DNA of 64,000 nucleotides from Pseudonocardia sp. MH-G8 (GCF_002262885.1 NZ_NKYF01000026.1:81376-145375), one strand, 5' to 3'. Shown: positions 9,068 to 17,934, counted from the first letter of the stretch. Made by a program: numbers and translations. Notes: generated from the sequence alone by a model not told the origin.

Positions 9068-9692
9068 GATCGGCCGAGGTGCGTCACGGCGTTCACAGCG
9101 GCCGTGCCGGCCACTGTGGCCAGGACTCTGCGGATCACATCTCCTCGCACAACTCCGGCGTACCCCGCATCCTTCGCCTGGAACCCGGCTCTCCGGGCGG
9201 GCGCTGCATGCGTCGTGAGCGTGCCTGATCGTCAGGTGTCGCCCGTCGTCCGCTCCGCCGCTGGATCTGACGCCGTCGTGCAAATTTCCGGGGGCGCGGC
9301 CCGCGGCGAACAGCAGTCGCCACCGCTCCGGGCCGGCCGCCGATCGTCGTCCCGATCCACCGCACCGCTGAAGACCGCGATTGATCAGGCGACGGTGACC
9401 TGGTCCCGCGCGGCCCCATGGCGGGTGACGAGTGACGGGAGGGTGACGACGAGCAGCATCGCGGTCGTCCCACAGTCCAGTACCTGGCCGGCACCGAACC
9501 GCTCAGGAGGAGCGGCGCGTGTCAGGGCGCATGGGCCGGGTAGAGGGGCAGCGCGGACGTAGCTGAGATCAATGGCGTGTTGGCGAGGATAGGGGTCACT
9601 GTGAGGCATCGACACGACCGACGCACAGCTCCTCGAGATCGGGCGCCGACCGACGCGCGCGCAGTGATACCCGACTGGACCGCGGGCTTGAC
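9068..9692. other. Gap with no confident gene
   Basis: 625 bases without a convincing gene. A leftward open stretch at 9385-9600 ends with a protein-like segment (GQVLDCGTTAMLLVVTLP, then a short polar tail), which might be a gene fragment, but I cannot name a family. The rest shows frame patterns typical of non-coding high-GC DNA. Confidence 0.4.
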
Positions 9693-10730
9693 GTGATGGA
9701 GGTTCTGCTCGGTCCGTGGCCGATCACGGTCAGCGTCGTGGTGTTCGTTGTCGGGGCAATGGCGACCGTCACAGGTGTGATCCGCATGGCGTCTCTCGGG
9801 GACACGCTCGCCGACCGCACCGGCTGGGGCGAGGCCCTGTTCGGGGCGGTGTTCTTCGGCGCCGCCAGCTCCCTGTCCGGCATCGTCATCACCGCGGTCG
9901 CTGCGGCCGGCGACAACGCGGCGTTGGCATACAGCAATGCCGTCGGTGGCATCGCGGCGCAAACCCTCGCCGTCGCCGTCGCCGACCTGTTCTACCGGCG
10001 GGGCAACCTCGAGCACGCCGCAGCGTCCCTGTCGAACATCCTGTTCGGCTGCCTGCTCCTCGCGCTACTGACGCTCATCGTGCTCGCCGCGTACCTGCCC
10101 CCGGTCACCGTCTGGGCCATCCATCCCATGTCCGTCGTACTCGTCGCCGTGTACGTCGGCGGCCTGTGGCTCATCCAGCGCAATGGCGCCCGACCGATGT
10201 GGGAAGCCGTACGCACCCGTGCCACGCTGGTCGACGAACCCGCTGGTGACGATGGGGTCCGATCGTCAACTCGAGTAGTCTGGGCCCAGTTCGTCGTCAT
10301 CGGTGTGGGCGTGAGCACCGGCGGCGCGGCCCTCGCACTCGCTTCCGAAGGAATCATCAACGCGACCGGCCTCACCGCTGGCTTCGTCGGCGCCATCCTG
10401 CTCGGGGTCGTCAACGCCTTGCCCGAGACCGTCACAGCGATCACCGCCGTCCGACGCGGCGCCCTCACCCTCGCCATTGGCGCGATCCTCGGTGGGAACT
10501 CGTTCGATGCGCTCAACGTCGCGATCGGCGACACCTTCTACCGCAGCGGGTCGCTCTATCACCAAGCCGGCCCCGACGAGCTGTTCCTCACCTTGGCCAG
10601 CGCCCTCATGACCGTCATCGTTGTCGCAGGCCTCCTCGTTCGCCAAACCCGCGGGCCCGGCCGCGTCGGATTCGAAGGCATCGCATTGATCATCACCTAT
10701 GTCGCCATCGTCGGCGTACTCAGCGTCTGA
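9693..10730 (+). CDS. Sodium/calcium exchanger (CaCA) family membrane protein
   Basis: A 345-residue polytopic membrane protein with about ten hydrophobic segments in two halves. Each half has an alpha-repeat: in the first, GAASSLSGIVITAVAAAGDN; in the second, NALPETVTAITAVRRG followed by GGNSFDALNVAIGD, close to the family GN.xxDxxxxxG signature. Members exchange Na+ or H+ against Ca2+ or other cations. GTG at 9693 or ATG at 9696 are both possible starts. It stands alone, flanked by remnants on both sides. Confidence 0.85.
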   Translation: MMEVLLGPWPITVSVVVFVVGAMATVTGVIRMASLGDTLADRTGWGEALFGAVFFGAASSLSGIVITAVAAAGDNAALAYSNAVGGIAAQTLAVAVADLFYRRGNLEHAAASLSNILFGCLLLALLTLIVLAAYLPPVTVWAIHPMSVVLVAVYVGGLWLIQRNGARPMWEAVRTRATLVDEPAGDDGVRSSTRVVWAQFVVIGVGVSTGGAALALASEGIINATGLTAGFVGAILLGVVNALPETVTAITAVRRGALTLAIGAILGGNSFDALNVAIGDTFYRSGSLYHQAGPDELFLTLASALMTVIVVAGLLVRQTRGPGRVGFEGIALIITYVAIVGVLSV

Positions 10731-10782
10731 GGCAGCATTCGGCTCAACCAAGGTGGTCTGCGGGCGTTGCTGATCACGAGAG

Positions 10783-10917
10783 GACCTGGACGCGAGCGCG
10801 TTCAAGCAGCAGATTATCGTGTCGGCCCTGCTCGTGGGCGCCATCGTCGGCGCCGTGCTATCGGGCTACCGCGCCGATCGGATCAGCCGCAGGGGCAGCG
10901 GGACGACCGGGCCGTAG
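10783..10917 (+). pseudogene. Sugar-type MFS transporter fragment
   Basis: 44 codons ending in TAG read FKQQIIVSALLVGAIVGAVL followed by SGYRADRISRRG. This matches helix 2 and the loop 2-3 signature (G.xADRxGRR) of MFS sugar-porter proteins. Nothing upstream or downstream continues the protein, so this is a fragment. Confidence 0.6.
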
Positions 10918-10925
10918 GTACGGGA

Positions 10926-12122
10926 CTAGCTGTCGCGGACCAGTGTGAGGATGGGGCGGTCGTCGATGTGGCCGAGCCGCGAACGCAGTGTCTTGATCGG
11001 CCACGCCAGCTCGTCGGCGAGTTGCGCAAGTGTGAGGCCGTGTTGTTCAGCGAGGTCGAACGCACTGCGCAGCAGAGTGGGCGTTTCGCCCGGGTAGGCG
11101 GTGATGGACTCCGGGCGCAGCAGTCCGGCGGTCTTGAGTTGCTGAATTCGCTGATAGGCGCGGCGTGCAGAGATGTCGGTGGTGGTCCCTAGCTCCCGAG
11201 TACGCCGGACGAGGGAGTCCAGCGCAACGCCCCACCGGCGGGAGACGAGTTCGAGCGCGGGGACGCGTAGGCGTGTGGGAAGCTCGGGGCCGATCTCGGT
11301 CGCGGGAGTGAGGAGTTCGGCGGCGAAGCGGTCGGCCTCGCGTTCCTGTTCGATGTCGCCGGGGTTGGCGTCGGTGTGCAGGAGCAGGTGCCCGAGTTCG
11401 TGGGCGGCGGTGAACCGGTGGCGGTAAACGTCGTTTGCCCGATCGGGGGTGAGGATCACCAGCGGGCGCGGAAGCCGGGAGGTGGAGAAGGCGTCGACGC
11501 GCGCAACTTCGTCGCTGCTGGCGAAGGGCAGCAGGGCGACGATGATGCCGTGCATCTCCATGGTGCGTACGAGGTGGCGAAGGGGTCCCGGCCCGATGTG
11601 CCAGTGCCGCCGCAGCTGCTGGGCGGCAACTTCGGGTGCGACGGAAACCGCGCCGGTCTGGCTGTCGAGGTCGGGGAGATCGACCGGGGGCAGTTCGACG
11701 CGCATCTCGAGCGCGTGGGCCAGTTCCCACAGCTGCTCGACGAAAGCGGCGGCCTTTGCCCGTTGCCCGACTCGGGTGCTGCGCAGGCTCCGAAAGTGCG
11801 CCATCGACGCATCGAGACGGGCGTGGGGCCGCCCGGTGGCGAAGAACGCCACCGGGACGCCGAGCACTCGGGCCAATGCATCGAGGTGATCTGCGCGGGG
11901 CGTGATGATCCCGGCCTCGTACTGACCCACTGCGGCGGCGGAAACCTGTAGGTCCTCGGCGAGGGCTTGTTTGGTCTTGCCTGTGAGCACCCGGGCCTGG
12001 GTCAGGCGCGCCGGGTCGAAGGCGTCGGCGACGGCACCCGCGGCGACGGACTCGAACAGCGAGGGCTGACGGAGCTGGATGGTTACTGGCTTCCGGTTGT
12101 GCGTTCGGTTTTGGTCGGTCAC
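10926..12122 (-). CDS. XRE-family regulator with ImmA/IrrE-type metallopeptidase domain
   Basis: 398 residues. An XRE helix-turn-helix occupies about residues 38-92 (TKQALAEDLQVSAAAVGQYE). A COG2856 peptidase domain follows with the zinc motif AAHELGHLLLH and a downstream glutamate in EREADRFAAELL. A C-terminal helical region of about 100 residues follows. ImmA-type proteases cleave cognate repressors, for example in ICEBs1 induction or the IrrE DNA-damage response; here the HTH is in the same chain. The start overlaps the stop of the preceding 259-residue gene (12119-12122), so they form a two-gene unit. The module could be a toxin-antitoxin-like or defence regulator, but nothing proves this. 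Confidence 0.88.
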   Translation of the reverse strand: MTDQNRTHNRKPVTIQLRQPSLFESVAAGAVADAFDPARLTQARVLTGKTKQALAEDLQVSAAAVGQYEAGIITPRADHLDALARVLGVPVAFFATGRPHARLDASMAHFRSLRSTRVGQRAKAAAFVEQLWELAHALEMRVELPPVDLPDLDSQTGAVSVAPEVAAQQLRRHWHIGPGPLRHLVRTMEMHGIIVALLPFASSDEVARVDAFSTSRLPRPLVILTPDRANDVYRHRFTAAHELGHLLLHTDANPGDIEQEREADRFAAELLTPATEIGPELPTRLRVPALELVSRRWGVALDSLVRRTRELGTTTDISARRAYQRIQQLKTAGLLRPESITAYPGETPTLLRSAFDLAEQHGLTLAQLADELAWPIKTLRSRLGHIDDRPILTLVRDS

Positions 12123-12898
12123 GGCGCCTCGGACTTACCGGTCTGGCGAGGACGCAGGATCGGCTGCGCAACCAGCCCGCTGTCGAACGCATCCTCGACC
12201 GCTGCGGAAGCGGTCCGCACCCCGGCAACCGCGGGGGGCGCGACCGCCGAAGCGGAGATGGCCGGGAGCTGCAGCTCCTCGCGGAACGCCCAGACCAGCC
12301 GGTCGTCTTCCCCGAGGTCGGCATAGCCGAGATGACCACGCAGCAGGGCGTCGGGGGTGCTCGCATAGCCCAGCACCGCAATCCGGTGTCCGTCTGACGT
12401 CAACGTACGGATCACGTCGAGATAGCCACCGAGCTCCTGCTGCTCTTCGTCGGCCAGCGCAGCAACGACCTCTTCGCCCAGTCCGGTCTCCCCGAGCTCG
12501 AGATCCAGCTCCAGGGGAAGGTCCACGGGGGTGAACAGCGAGCGCCGGGTGTCAGAGACCGGGTGCCCGAACGGCACGTCGGCGATGTCGGTAGCGCGGT
12601 CCTTGGCGTAGCGCCATGCGACCAGCGGTACCCCGTTGATCACCGGAACCTCGTACGGCGCACCCTTTGGACGATGCGGTCGCACTCCCGCAACCCTGTC
12701 GAGTTCGCGGACCAGCGCGCGAGGCACGGCCAGCCACATCAGCCCGTAGACAGCAGCGGTGCCCAGGTCGAGCTCGATGTGCTTAGCGGCGAGGGCATTG
12801 TGAGCTGCGGTGAGCACCTGAGGTGCGACCGCGCGCACATGTGGGCCTGCCTCGCCAAACATCTGCCGAGACCAGGCGACGCCTTCAACGTCGGCCAT
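12119..12898 (-). CDS. Conserved-looking protein of unknown function, coupled to XRE-ImmA
   Basis: A 259-residue soluble protein that I do not recognise. It is acidic in the middle (residues 120-160) and has no signal peptide or membrane segment. AGGAGG lies 9 bases before the ATG, a strong ribosome binding site. The 4-bp ATGA overlap with the XRE-ImmA gene implies a fixed partnership: it may be the effector, a substrate or an antitoxin-like partner of the peptidase. Immediately upstream on this strand, the short motif AGATTC occurs twice, and GAAG/CTTC half-sites may mark the promoter. Confidence 0.7.
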   Translation of the reverse strand: MADVEGVAWSRQMFGEAGPHVRAVAPQVLTAAHNALAAKHIELDLGTAAVYGLMWLAVPRALVRELDRVAGVRPHRPKGAPYEVPVINGVPLVAWRYAKDRATDIADVPFGHPVSDTRRSLFTPVDLPLELDLELGETGLGEEVVAALADEEQQELGGYLDVIRTLTSDGHRIAVLGYASTPDALLRGHLGYADLGEDDRLVWAFREELQLPAISASAVAPPAVAGVRTASAAVEDAFDSGLVAQPILRPRQTGKSEAP

Positions 12899-13337
12899 GC
12901 AGCGCGCCTCCTAGATTCAACTTCCCTACGGCGAAGCTATCAGAGACTTCAGATTCTCCCCGAGACGACACGCCTGAGGCCTCGGCCTCCTCGTATCAGT
13001 GACTCCCCGACGACTGCTTCCTGCGCACGCTTTGCTCATGGGTCGACAGGCGAGCTGTGTGCTTGGCGTGGCGGAGGCGTTGCCGGCTGGTGAAGGCCGC
13101 GTCCAGTCCTGGTGCTGTCGAGCAGATCGCGAAGCTCCGCTGCCGCTGCCTCGATGAGCTACCCGTGGCAGTCGCCAGGTCGAGGAGGTGGGGTAGTTCG
13201 GGCAGTATTACCAAGCCCTCCTGCCCATCGAGCTCACAGCAGCTGTGGGCTGGGGGTGACGCCCGGGTCGCTCGTCTCGGTGGATCCGAGCCAAGCACCA
13301 GTGTCGATACCTGGGAAGCGCGGAGTTTCCGGCCAGG
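12899..13337. other. Gap, promoter side of XRE-ImmA unit
   Basis: 439 bases. The first 70 should contain the promoter of the leftward two-gene unit. The remainder has long open frames on the minus strand, but they are rich in Arg/Ser/His and lack a family signal; I see no supported gene. Confidence 0.4.
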
Positions 13338-13742
13338 GTGCTCGCCGTGACGGAGAACCTGGTCGCCCCCGCGCGGCCCTATGAAACCCTCGGTCGGTTC
13401 CTGAGCTTGCTGCTCGAGCAGACCTCGGCGGCGAGCGCCACGACGGTGACCGGACTGCACATCTGGGAGAAGTATGGCGGTGGGTGCGTGGTGGAGTGGA
13501 CCGCTGGCCCGCACGCCATGCAGGTTCTCCGGGAGTTGGAGATGCTCGCGGATGACGACGCCACGACAACGAGATTGTCCCCGGGCGACATCACGGACGT
13601 CGACGAGTACTGCCCCGGCGCGGTCAAGTTCCGGGTGCGAGGTGTCCAGTTCGAACTGCGCCCGGTGGATACCGTGGGTGTCGAAGCCGAGCGTGAGCAA
13701 CTGCGGAACTTGATCCGGGAGTGCCGCGACATCCGACGGTAG
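13338..13742 (+). CDS. Hypothetical protein
   Basis: 134 residues, probably starting at GTG 13338 or GTG 13347. The composition is protein-like (balanced hydrophobic and acidic residues, e.g. LGRFLSLLLEQTSAASATTV and a C-terminal charged helix), and third-codon positions are GC-rich. I recognise no domain. Surroundings are decayed, so it might be a survivor of an older gene set. Confidence 0.5.
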   Translation: MLAVTENLVAPARPYETLGRFLSLLLEQTSAASATTVTGLHIWEKYGGGCVVEWTAGPHAMQVLRELEMLADDDATTTRLSPGDITDVDEYCPGAVKFRVRGVQFELRPVDTVGVEAEREQLRNLIRECRDIRR

Positions 13743-13817
13743 GACGCGATGAAACGCTCGCGACCGAGCCGACGCGCATGATCGTGCTGGTCGACAGTCG
13801 CCCGTGCGGCGTTCGTT

Positions 13818-14235
13818 GTGCGGGGTGTCGGGGCAGGCCCACCTGTCCCGAATGATGTGGGCTTCGCCGTGGTCCTTGCCGCGATGGCACGGGCCGTGCC
13901 GCCGGAGACGCGGTCGCTGGCGATGGGGCCAGGGACAGCGGCGGGGTCGGCGGGCCAGTTCCTGCTCGTGCCGGTCACCCACGTGTTCCTGCACTCGCAC
14001 GGCTGGGCGAACGCCTACCCGTTCCTGGCCGTCGCCGCGGCGCTGATGATCCCGCCGCCGGGCTGTCCGGGCGCCTCGAGCCCGTACCCGAGGACGTCGT
14101 GTGCCGGTCGCTCGGCGGCACGATCGGCGGGGCGCTGCGGCACCGCGGGTTCGTGCTGCTCATGTGCGGCTACGTCGTCTGGTCGGGCTCTTCAACATCG
14201 CCGGCTGCATGTGGTTCGGCGCGCTGGGCGGAGGC
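13818..14235 (+). pseudogene. MFS transporter remnant (oxalate/formate antiporter-like)
   Basis: Two pieces of an MFS protein in different frames. The first, near 13865-14060, reads AMARAVPPETRSLAMGPGTA and GQFLLVPVTHVFLHSHGWAN, matching the middle loop and helices 4-5 of OFA-type transporters. The second, near 14100-14190, reads RHRGFVLLMCGYVVW, the start of the C-terminal half. A frame change separates them and the rest is missing. In 14236-14473, a leftward stretch (LVGLVAYVATIFAANWFVA) looks like one transmembrane helix of another lost gene, possibly VUT-like; this is only a suggestion. Confidence 0.65.
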
Positions 14236-14473
14236 CGCAGCCGTAGGCGGCTGCTGGCAGGCGCGAAGAGCCGGGCGCACACGAGCGCGAGCGCGACCAG
14301 GGTGCTGGTTCCCACAATGGTGCGGGTGGGCCACGAACCAGTTGGCGGCGAAGATCGTCGCGACGTACGCGACCAGGCCCACCAGCCCGTGGTCAGGTGG
14401 GCCCACCCACGTCGCCCAACGGCTGCTCCCTCGACATCTGCCGGGCGGGGCCAGACCTGCTCTGCCCGCGCGG

Positions 14474-15262
14474 CTATCGCTTGAACTCCATCTGCTCCAG
14501 GCGTGTCTGCACGGTCCGACCGCTCTCCCACGAGTTGGCGCCGGACACCACCGTCGGCTCCGGGATGTCGGCCCGACTCTGCCGCTTGTCCGCCGTGGAG
14601 AGGCCGAGCCTGCGGTCCCGGTCGTGGACCAGTGCCTCGCGGACCTGCCCGTCCGCTGTCAAGCCCATCATCAGCTGCGGGATCCCGTACGGGAAATCGT
14701 CGCGGTCGTACTGCCAGGTGTGGAACGTCTTCCCATAGGTCCTCACCAGGTCTTCGAAATAGGCGTGCTCCGCGAGATCGGGGATCCCCGGGGCGACCAG
14801 GCTGCCGGACCTGACCTCGTAGTGGTGGCTGTGCCAGAGCCGCCTCTCGTCGTCAGGGAGGCTACGGAAGCGCTCCTCGCTGGTGATGTATTCGATCCCG
14901 ATCAGGCGGGCGTCGGGTGCATTTCGGTCGAAGATCACGCACTGGTGCAGGTCGTGGCGCAGGTGGATGCAGAAGTGTGTCGCCTCGACCTGCCGTCCCA
15001 GTTCGTCGGCGTACATGTGGAAGCCGTTGAGGTAGGTGCTCATCGCATCCAGCGGGTACTTCGACTGCATGACGCCGGCCGCCATGTCGAGCGCGCGATG
15101 CTTGAGCGGGTGTCCCTTGCCGATCTTGGCGGCCGTCGCGGCCTTGCGACCGAACACCACGCCGACCGCAGCCGCTGCCCCGGCGGCGACACCGATGCCG
15201 ATAGATCCGGCCGTCCTCCGGCCGGAGCGATGCGAGCAGGATTTGTCAGGTGCGGAAGCCAT
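14474..15262 (-). CDS. DUF1264 family protein (oil-body-associated-protein-like)
   Basis: 262 residues from the ATG at 15262. After a short basic leader and an alanine-rich segment (residues 20-40), it contains the DUF1264/OBAP domain: FHMYADELGRQVEATHFCIH, CVIFDRNAPDARLIGIEYI, LWHSHHYEVRSG and FPYGIPQLMMG. The domain is known from plant oil-body-associated proteins and is widespread in bacteria, with no proven enzymatic role. The conserved HSHHYE cluster suggests metal or ligand binding. It stands alone. Confidence 0.88.
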   Translation of the reverse strand: MASAPDKSCSHRSGRRTAGSIGIGVAAGAAAAVGVVFGRKAATAAKIGKGHPLKHRALDMAAGVMQSKYPLDAMSTYLNGFHMYADELGRQVEATHFCIHLRHDLHQCVIFDRNAPDARLIGIEYITSEERFRSLPDDERRLWHSHHYEVRSGSLVAPGIPDLAEHAYFEDLVRTYGKTFHTWQYDRDDFPYGIPQLMMGLTADGQVREALVHDRDRRLGLSTADKRQSRADIPEPTVVSGANSWESGRTVQTRLEQMEFKR

Positions 15263-15516
15263 GCACACCGGCCTACCCGGGGCTGGATCCGCGAACCGCG
15301 GGAATCCCCAGGTGGCATGCGGCGCGTCTGAAGCCAGCTGATCCGCGGCTACGGGACGCGGTGGAGCGGCACCGGGACAGGTCCGCCAGTCAGATCCGCA
15401 GCGGGCTGTCCGGCATTCATCGCGCCAACTTGGCGTATGCGGGCGCTGTGCCAGGTCAGGCGCGTGCGGTCCTCACCCGGCCGAGTCGGGCGATCAACCC
15501 GACGAGCTCGCGCTGT

Positions 15517-15847
15517 TCACGTGGCTCTCGGGGCATACATGATCAAGGCGACGCCAGCCAGACAGATGAGGGCACCGATGATTCCGTAGCGGTCGGAAAC
15601 CGTCGAGCACGACACCCCGGAGCAGGGAACCGGCGACGAACACACCGCCGTAGGCGGCCAGGATGCGGCCGAAGTGCGGATCAGGCTGCAGAGTCGCGAC
15701 GAACCCGTAGGTCCCGAGCGCGAGGACCCCGGCGCCAACCCAGAGCCGGCCGCGCTGCTCGCGCACGCCTTGCCACACGAGTCAGGCGCCGCCGATTTCG
15801 GCGAGGGCTGCCAGCACGAACAGCGCAAGTGAGCGGGCCACGGTCAT
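15517..15847 (-). pseudogene. ynfA: Broken YnfA-family membrane protein gene
   Basis: From the ATG at 15847 the frame reads MTVARSLALFVLAALAEIGG, then A and a TGA near 15783. It resumes as LVWQGVREQRGRLWVGAG and LQPDPHFGRILAAYGGVFVA, then shifts frame after DGFRP to DRYGIIGALICLAGVALIMY. These are the successive helices of YnfA (UPF0060), a small four-helix protein of about 105 residues related to small multidrug exporters. One nonsense codon plus one frameshift make it a pseudogene. Confidence 0.85.
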
Positions 15848-15905
15848 ACACGGACGCTATCCGGCCTGGCTGCGGGTGCCCTGAGCACTGCCGGACGGAC
15901 TTGGC

Positions 15906-16268
15906 TCAAGCGCGCAGCCAGGTCCATGCCGTGCTCAACTCGTCGTGGGCGAAGGTTTTGATCTCGCCCGTGATCAGGAGGTTGGCCAGCTTGGCGCACC
16001 ACTGCTCCCAGGTGGGCGCGCCGACGATCGCGACCTTGTCGAAGTCGCGGCGGTGGCGCACGTCCAGGCAGGTATTGCGCCAGGCGGCACGAGCGTTCCA
16101 ACCGCGGAACGTCTGCTCCAAGAGGAAGAGCACCCGGATCTGCTCGGCGCCCTTGAGTGCCTTCGCCAGCTGCGGGACGAGGACGTCCCTGTAGTCGTCT
16201 TCGGTCAGTACGCCCCGGGCACGGACGGCGATGACATCGCCTTCGGTCTCAGTCATCAGTTCGAGCAC
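15906..16268 (-). CDS. STAS/SpoIIAA-like protein
   Basis: About 120 residues. The pattern VIAVRARGVLTEDDYRDVLV, a central hydrophobic strand (IRVLFLLEQ), then FDKVAIVGAPTWEQW and a C-terminal amphipathic helix matches bacterial SpoIIAA-like (DUF3478) STAS proteins that bind small or lipidic ligands. Start is uncertain: GTG 16268 has GAGAAGG 7 bases upstream; ATG 16256 is also possible. It overlaps the 3' end of the merR-type gene by about 20 bases, so it is the third gene of the metal-stress operon. Confidence 0.75.
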   Translation of the reverse strand: MLELMTETEGDVIAVRARGVLTEDDYRDVLVPQLAKALKGAEQIRVLFLLEQTFRGWNARAAWRNTCLDVRHRRDFDKVAIVGAPTWEQWCAKLANLLITGEIKTFAHDELSTAWTWLRA

Positions 16269-16725
16269 CGTCAAGCCTTCTCATCGTCCGTGTGGTCGGC
16301 TCGCGTCCGGCGCTCCAGCCAAGGTCGACGAACGGGATCGGGCAGCTTGGCGTGCAGGAGCACTCGGTCAGATCTCTGCACCCGGCGCTGAGCACGTCGG
16401 TCAGCGTGGCCCGGGCCTGGTCCAGATCGGCGATCTTCGCTTCGACCTCGGCCAGCTTCCTCGTGGCGGCGCCGCGCAGCCCCGGGCGGGGCCCTCGGTG
16501 CGAGCCGACCTCGATCAGCTCGGAGATCTCGTCGAGCGTGAACCCGAGACGCGCCAGGCCACGGATGGCCCGCAGCACCGTGACCGCCTCGGGGCCGTAC
16601 TCGCGGTGCCCGCCCAGGGAGCGCTGCGGTTCGGGGAGCAGGCCGCGGCGCTCGTAGTAGCGCAGCGTTTGCACGTTCACCCCCGCCGCCTTGGCCAGCT
16701 GCCCCGACCGCAGCCCCCTGATCAC
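16249..16725 (-). CDS. MerR-family heavy-metal-responsive regulator
   Basis: 158 residues. The N-terminal winged helix-turn-helix (GQLAKAAGVNVQTLRYYERR, then GLLPEPQRS) and the long dimerisation helix are canonical. The C-terminal loop has four cysteines in GCRDLTECSCTPSCPIPF, the pattern of metal-sensing MerR proteins in actinobacteria. Start is GTG at 16725, whose GTGA overlaps the stop of the thioredoxin-fusion gene. A MerR-type promoter lies upstream of the operon at 17514-17545, so it likely controls its own operon by metal-induced DNA distortion. Which metal is sensed is unknown. Confidence 0.87.
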   Translation of the reverse strand: MIRGLRSGQLAKAAGVNVQTLRYYERRGLLPEPQRSLGGHREYGPEAVTVLRAIRGLARLGFTLDEISELIEVGSHRGPRPGLRGAATRKLAEVEAKIADLDQARATLTDVLSAGCRDLTECSCTPSCPIPFVDLGWSAGREPTTRTMRRLDGARTDD

Positions 16726-17471
16726 ACGATCGCCCCCGAACCGGCCCTCGAACCGGCCCTCGAACCGGTCCCCGCGCCGGAGCGGGCGGCTTCGGCCCGG
16801 CGGGCGAGCCCGTCCAGCACCTCGATCCGCGCCTCCGGCACCCGCACATCCAGCATCAGCCCGCCGTCGCCCGCGATGAGCTGGAAGTCGAAGAACGAGC
16901 AGCACGAGGACTCTCGCACGGTCAGATCCCGAACGACCGTCTCTACCTCCGAGTCGCCGTCGAGAATCAGCCTCAGCAATTCCGGTTCCGGCCGCTCCAT
17001 GCTGCGCAGCGCTGCCGCGAACAGCGCATCGAACTCGGCCTCCCGCAGCGGCTGCTCCGTCGTCGGCAACGTGCACGCGTCGACAGGAGCCCACGCCAGC
17101 GGCACCGGCACGGACTCGTCTGCCGGGCGGTCTTCGACCGCCGTGCCCAGCAGCTCACGTACAGCGTCCTCAGGCTGCGCTCCAGTCAGCATACCGACCG
17201 CTTTGCGGTCGGTGAACAGGATCAGCGTCGGGGTCGACGACACCGCGTACCGACGCACCAGCTCCGGGTTCTCGTCGGCGTTGACTTTCACGACCGGTAC
17301 CCGGCCTGCGTAGTCGGCCGCCAGCGCCTCGAGGATTGGAGCAAAGCGGCGGCAGCTCCCGCACCAAATCGCGAAGAACTCGACCAGCATCGGCCCGTCG
17401 GCGCCGAGCACCTCCTGGTCGAACCTCGCGTCGCTGGTCTCACCCACCGCGCTCACAGCGGTCTCGCTCAC
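16722..17471 (-). CDS. Thioredoxin fused to a CC-motif metal-stress domain
   Basis: 249 residues. Residues 15-115 are a thioredoxin fold with active site WCGSC and the cis-proline segment SSTPTLILF. A second domain starts at ACTLPTTEQPLREAEFDALF and includes RESSCCSFFDFQL, a vicinal-cysteine motif of a domain often found next to metal-responsive MerR genes in actinobacteria. Vicinal thiols can bind soft metals such as Hg, As or Cd, so a role in thiol redox or metal buffering is plausible but inferred. It starts at GTG 17471 with GGGAGG upstream and is the first gene of the trx-merR-STAS operon. Confidence 0.8.
   Translation of the reverse strand: MSETAVSAVGETSDARFDQEVLGADGPMLVEFFAIWCGSCRRFAPILEALAADYAGRVPVVKVNADENPELVRRYAVSSTPTLILFTDRKAVGMLTGAQPEDAVRELLGTAVEDRPADESVPVPLAWAPVDACTLPTTEQPLREAEFDALFAAALRSMERPEPELLRLILDGDSEVETVVRDLTVRESSCCSFFDFQLIAGDGGLMLDVRVPEARIEVLDGLARRAEAARSGAGTGSRAGSRAGSGAIV
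16737..16772. repeat. Three tandem 12-bp repeats in the thioredoxin-fusion C-terminus
   Basis: CGAACCGGCCCT is repeated three times (the third copy ends GGTCCC). On the coding strand it produces the tail repeat GSRAGSRAGSG. This is likely replication slippage at the end of the gene. Confidence 0.85.
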
Positions 17472-17513
17472 TGCACTCGCCTCCCGTGGGGCCCGCCATC
17501 GAGCCAGACACCC

Positions 17514-17545
17514 ACGCTAAGCCTGTACCTAGGTACCGGATGCAA
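17514..17545 (-). promoter_or_regulatory. MerR-type promoter/operator of the trx-merR operon
   Basis: On the minus strand, TTGCAT (-35; plus 17540-17545) and TAGCGT (-10; plus 17514-17519) are separated by 20 bases rather than 17. The spacer contains the perfect palindrome GTACCTAGGTAC at 17525-17536. A long spacer with a central dyad is the signature of MerR-family promoters. The start codon is about 40 bases downstream. Confidence 0.75.
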
Positions 17546-17934
17546 GTGCTCGAGGACGTCTCGTAGTTCACGTCAAACTGCGAGGAGAGTTCAGTTAACT
17601 AGCCGCTGCATCGCCCACCGCGGCGTGCGCCGCGTCGCCCCGCCGGCCGTCGGGGCCGTGCCCGAGGCGTTCCGGCACCCGCGTCACGGTCTGGGTGGGT
17701 ATGCATCACGCACGTCGGCTGTGATCCACCGGGTCAGTACGAGCGCCAGCATTGCGAGTCGGGCGGTGTGTTCCATCAGCGGATCAAGGTCGCCTGTACC
17801 GGGCGAAGGAGGCGCGGAGGCGCCGAGTCTCGGAGCGAGAGAAGGTGACGGGGTGGGTACTCGACGGCGTTGGGCCTCGTCTCTACAGCATGACGGCGCT
17901 CATCGTGGCGGCGGACCGTGGTTAGGCTCGACGC
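17546..17934. other. Gap with no gene
   Basis: About 390 bases between the metal operon promoter and the PASTA gene. No frame shows a family signal on either strand. Confidence 0.4.

Noticed and set aside
12996..14000. 334-codon leftward frame
   Set aside because: Covers a gap and a rightward gene; composition is Arg/Ser/His-heavy and no domain was seen.
14170..14406. Leftward membrane-helix-like frame resembling VUT proteins
   Set aside because: Only one helix is readable and the rest is not protein-like. Kept only as a note in the MFS remnant entry.
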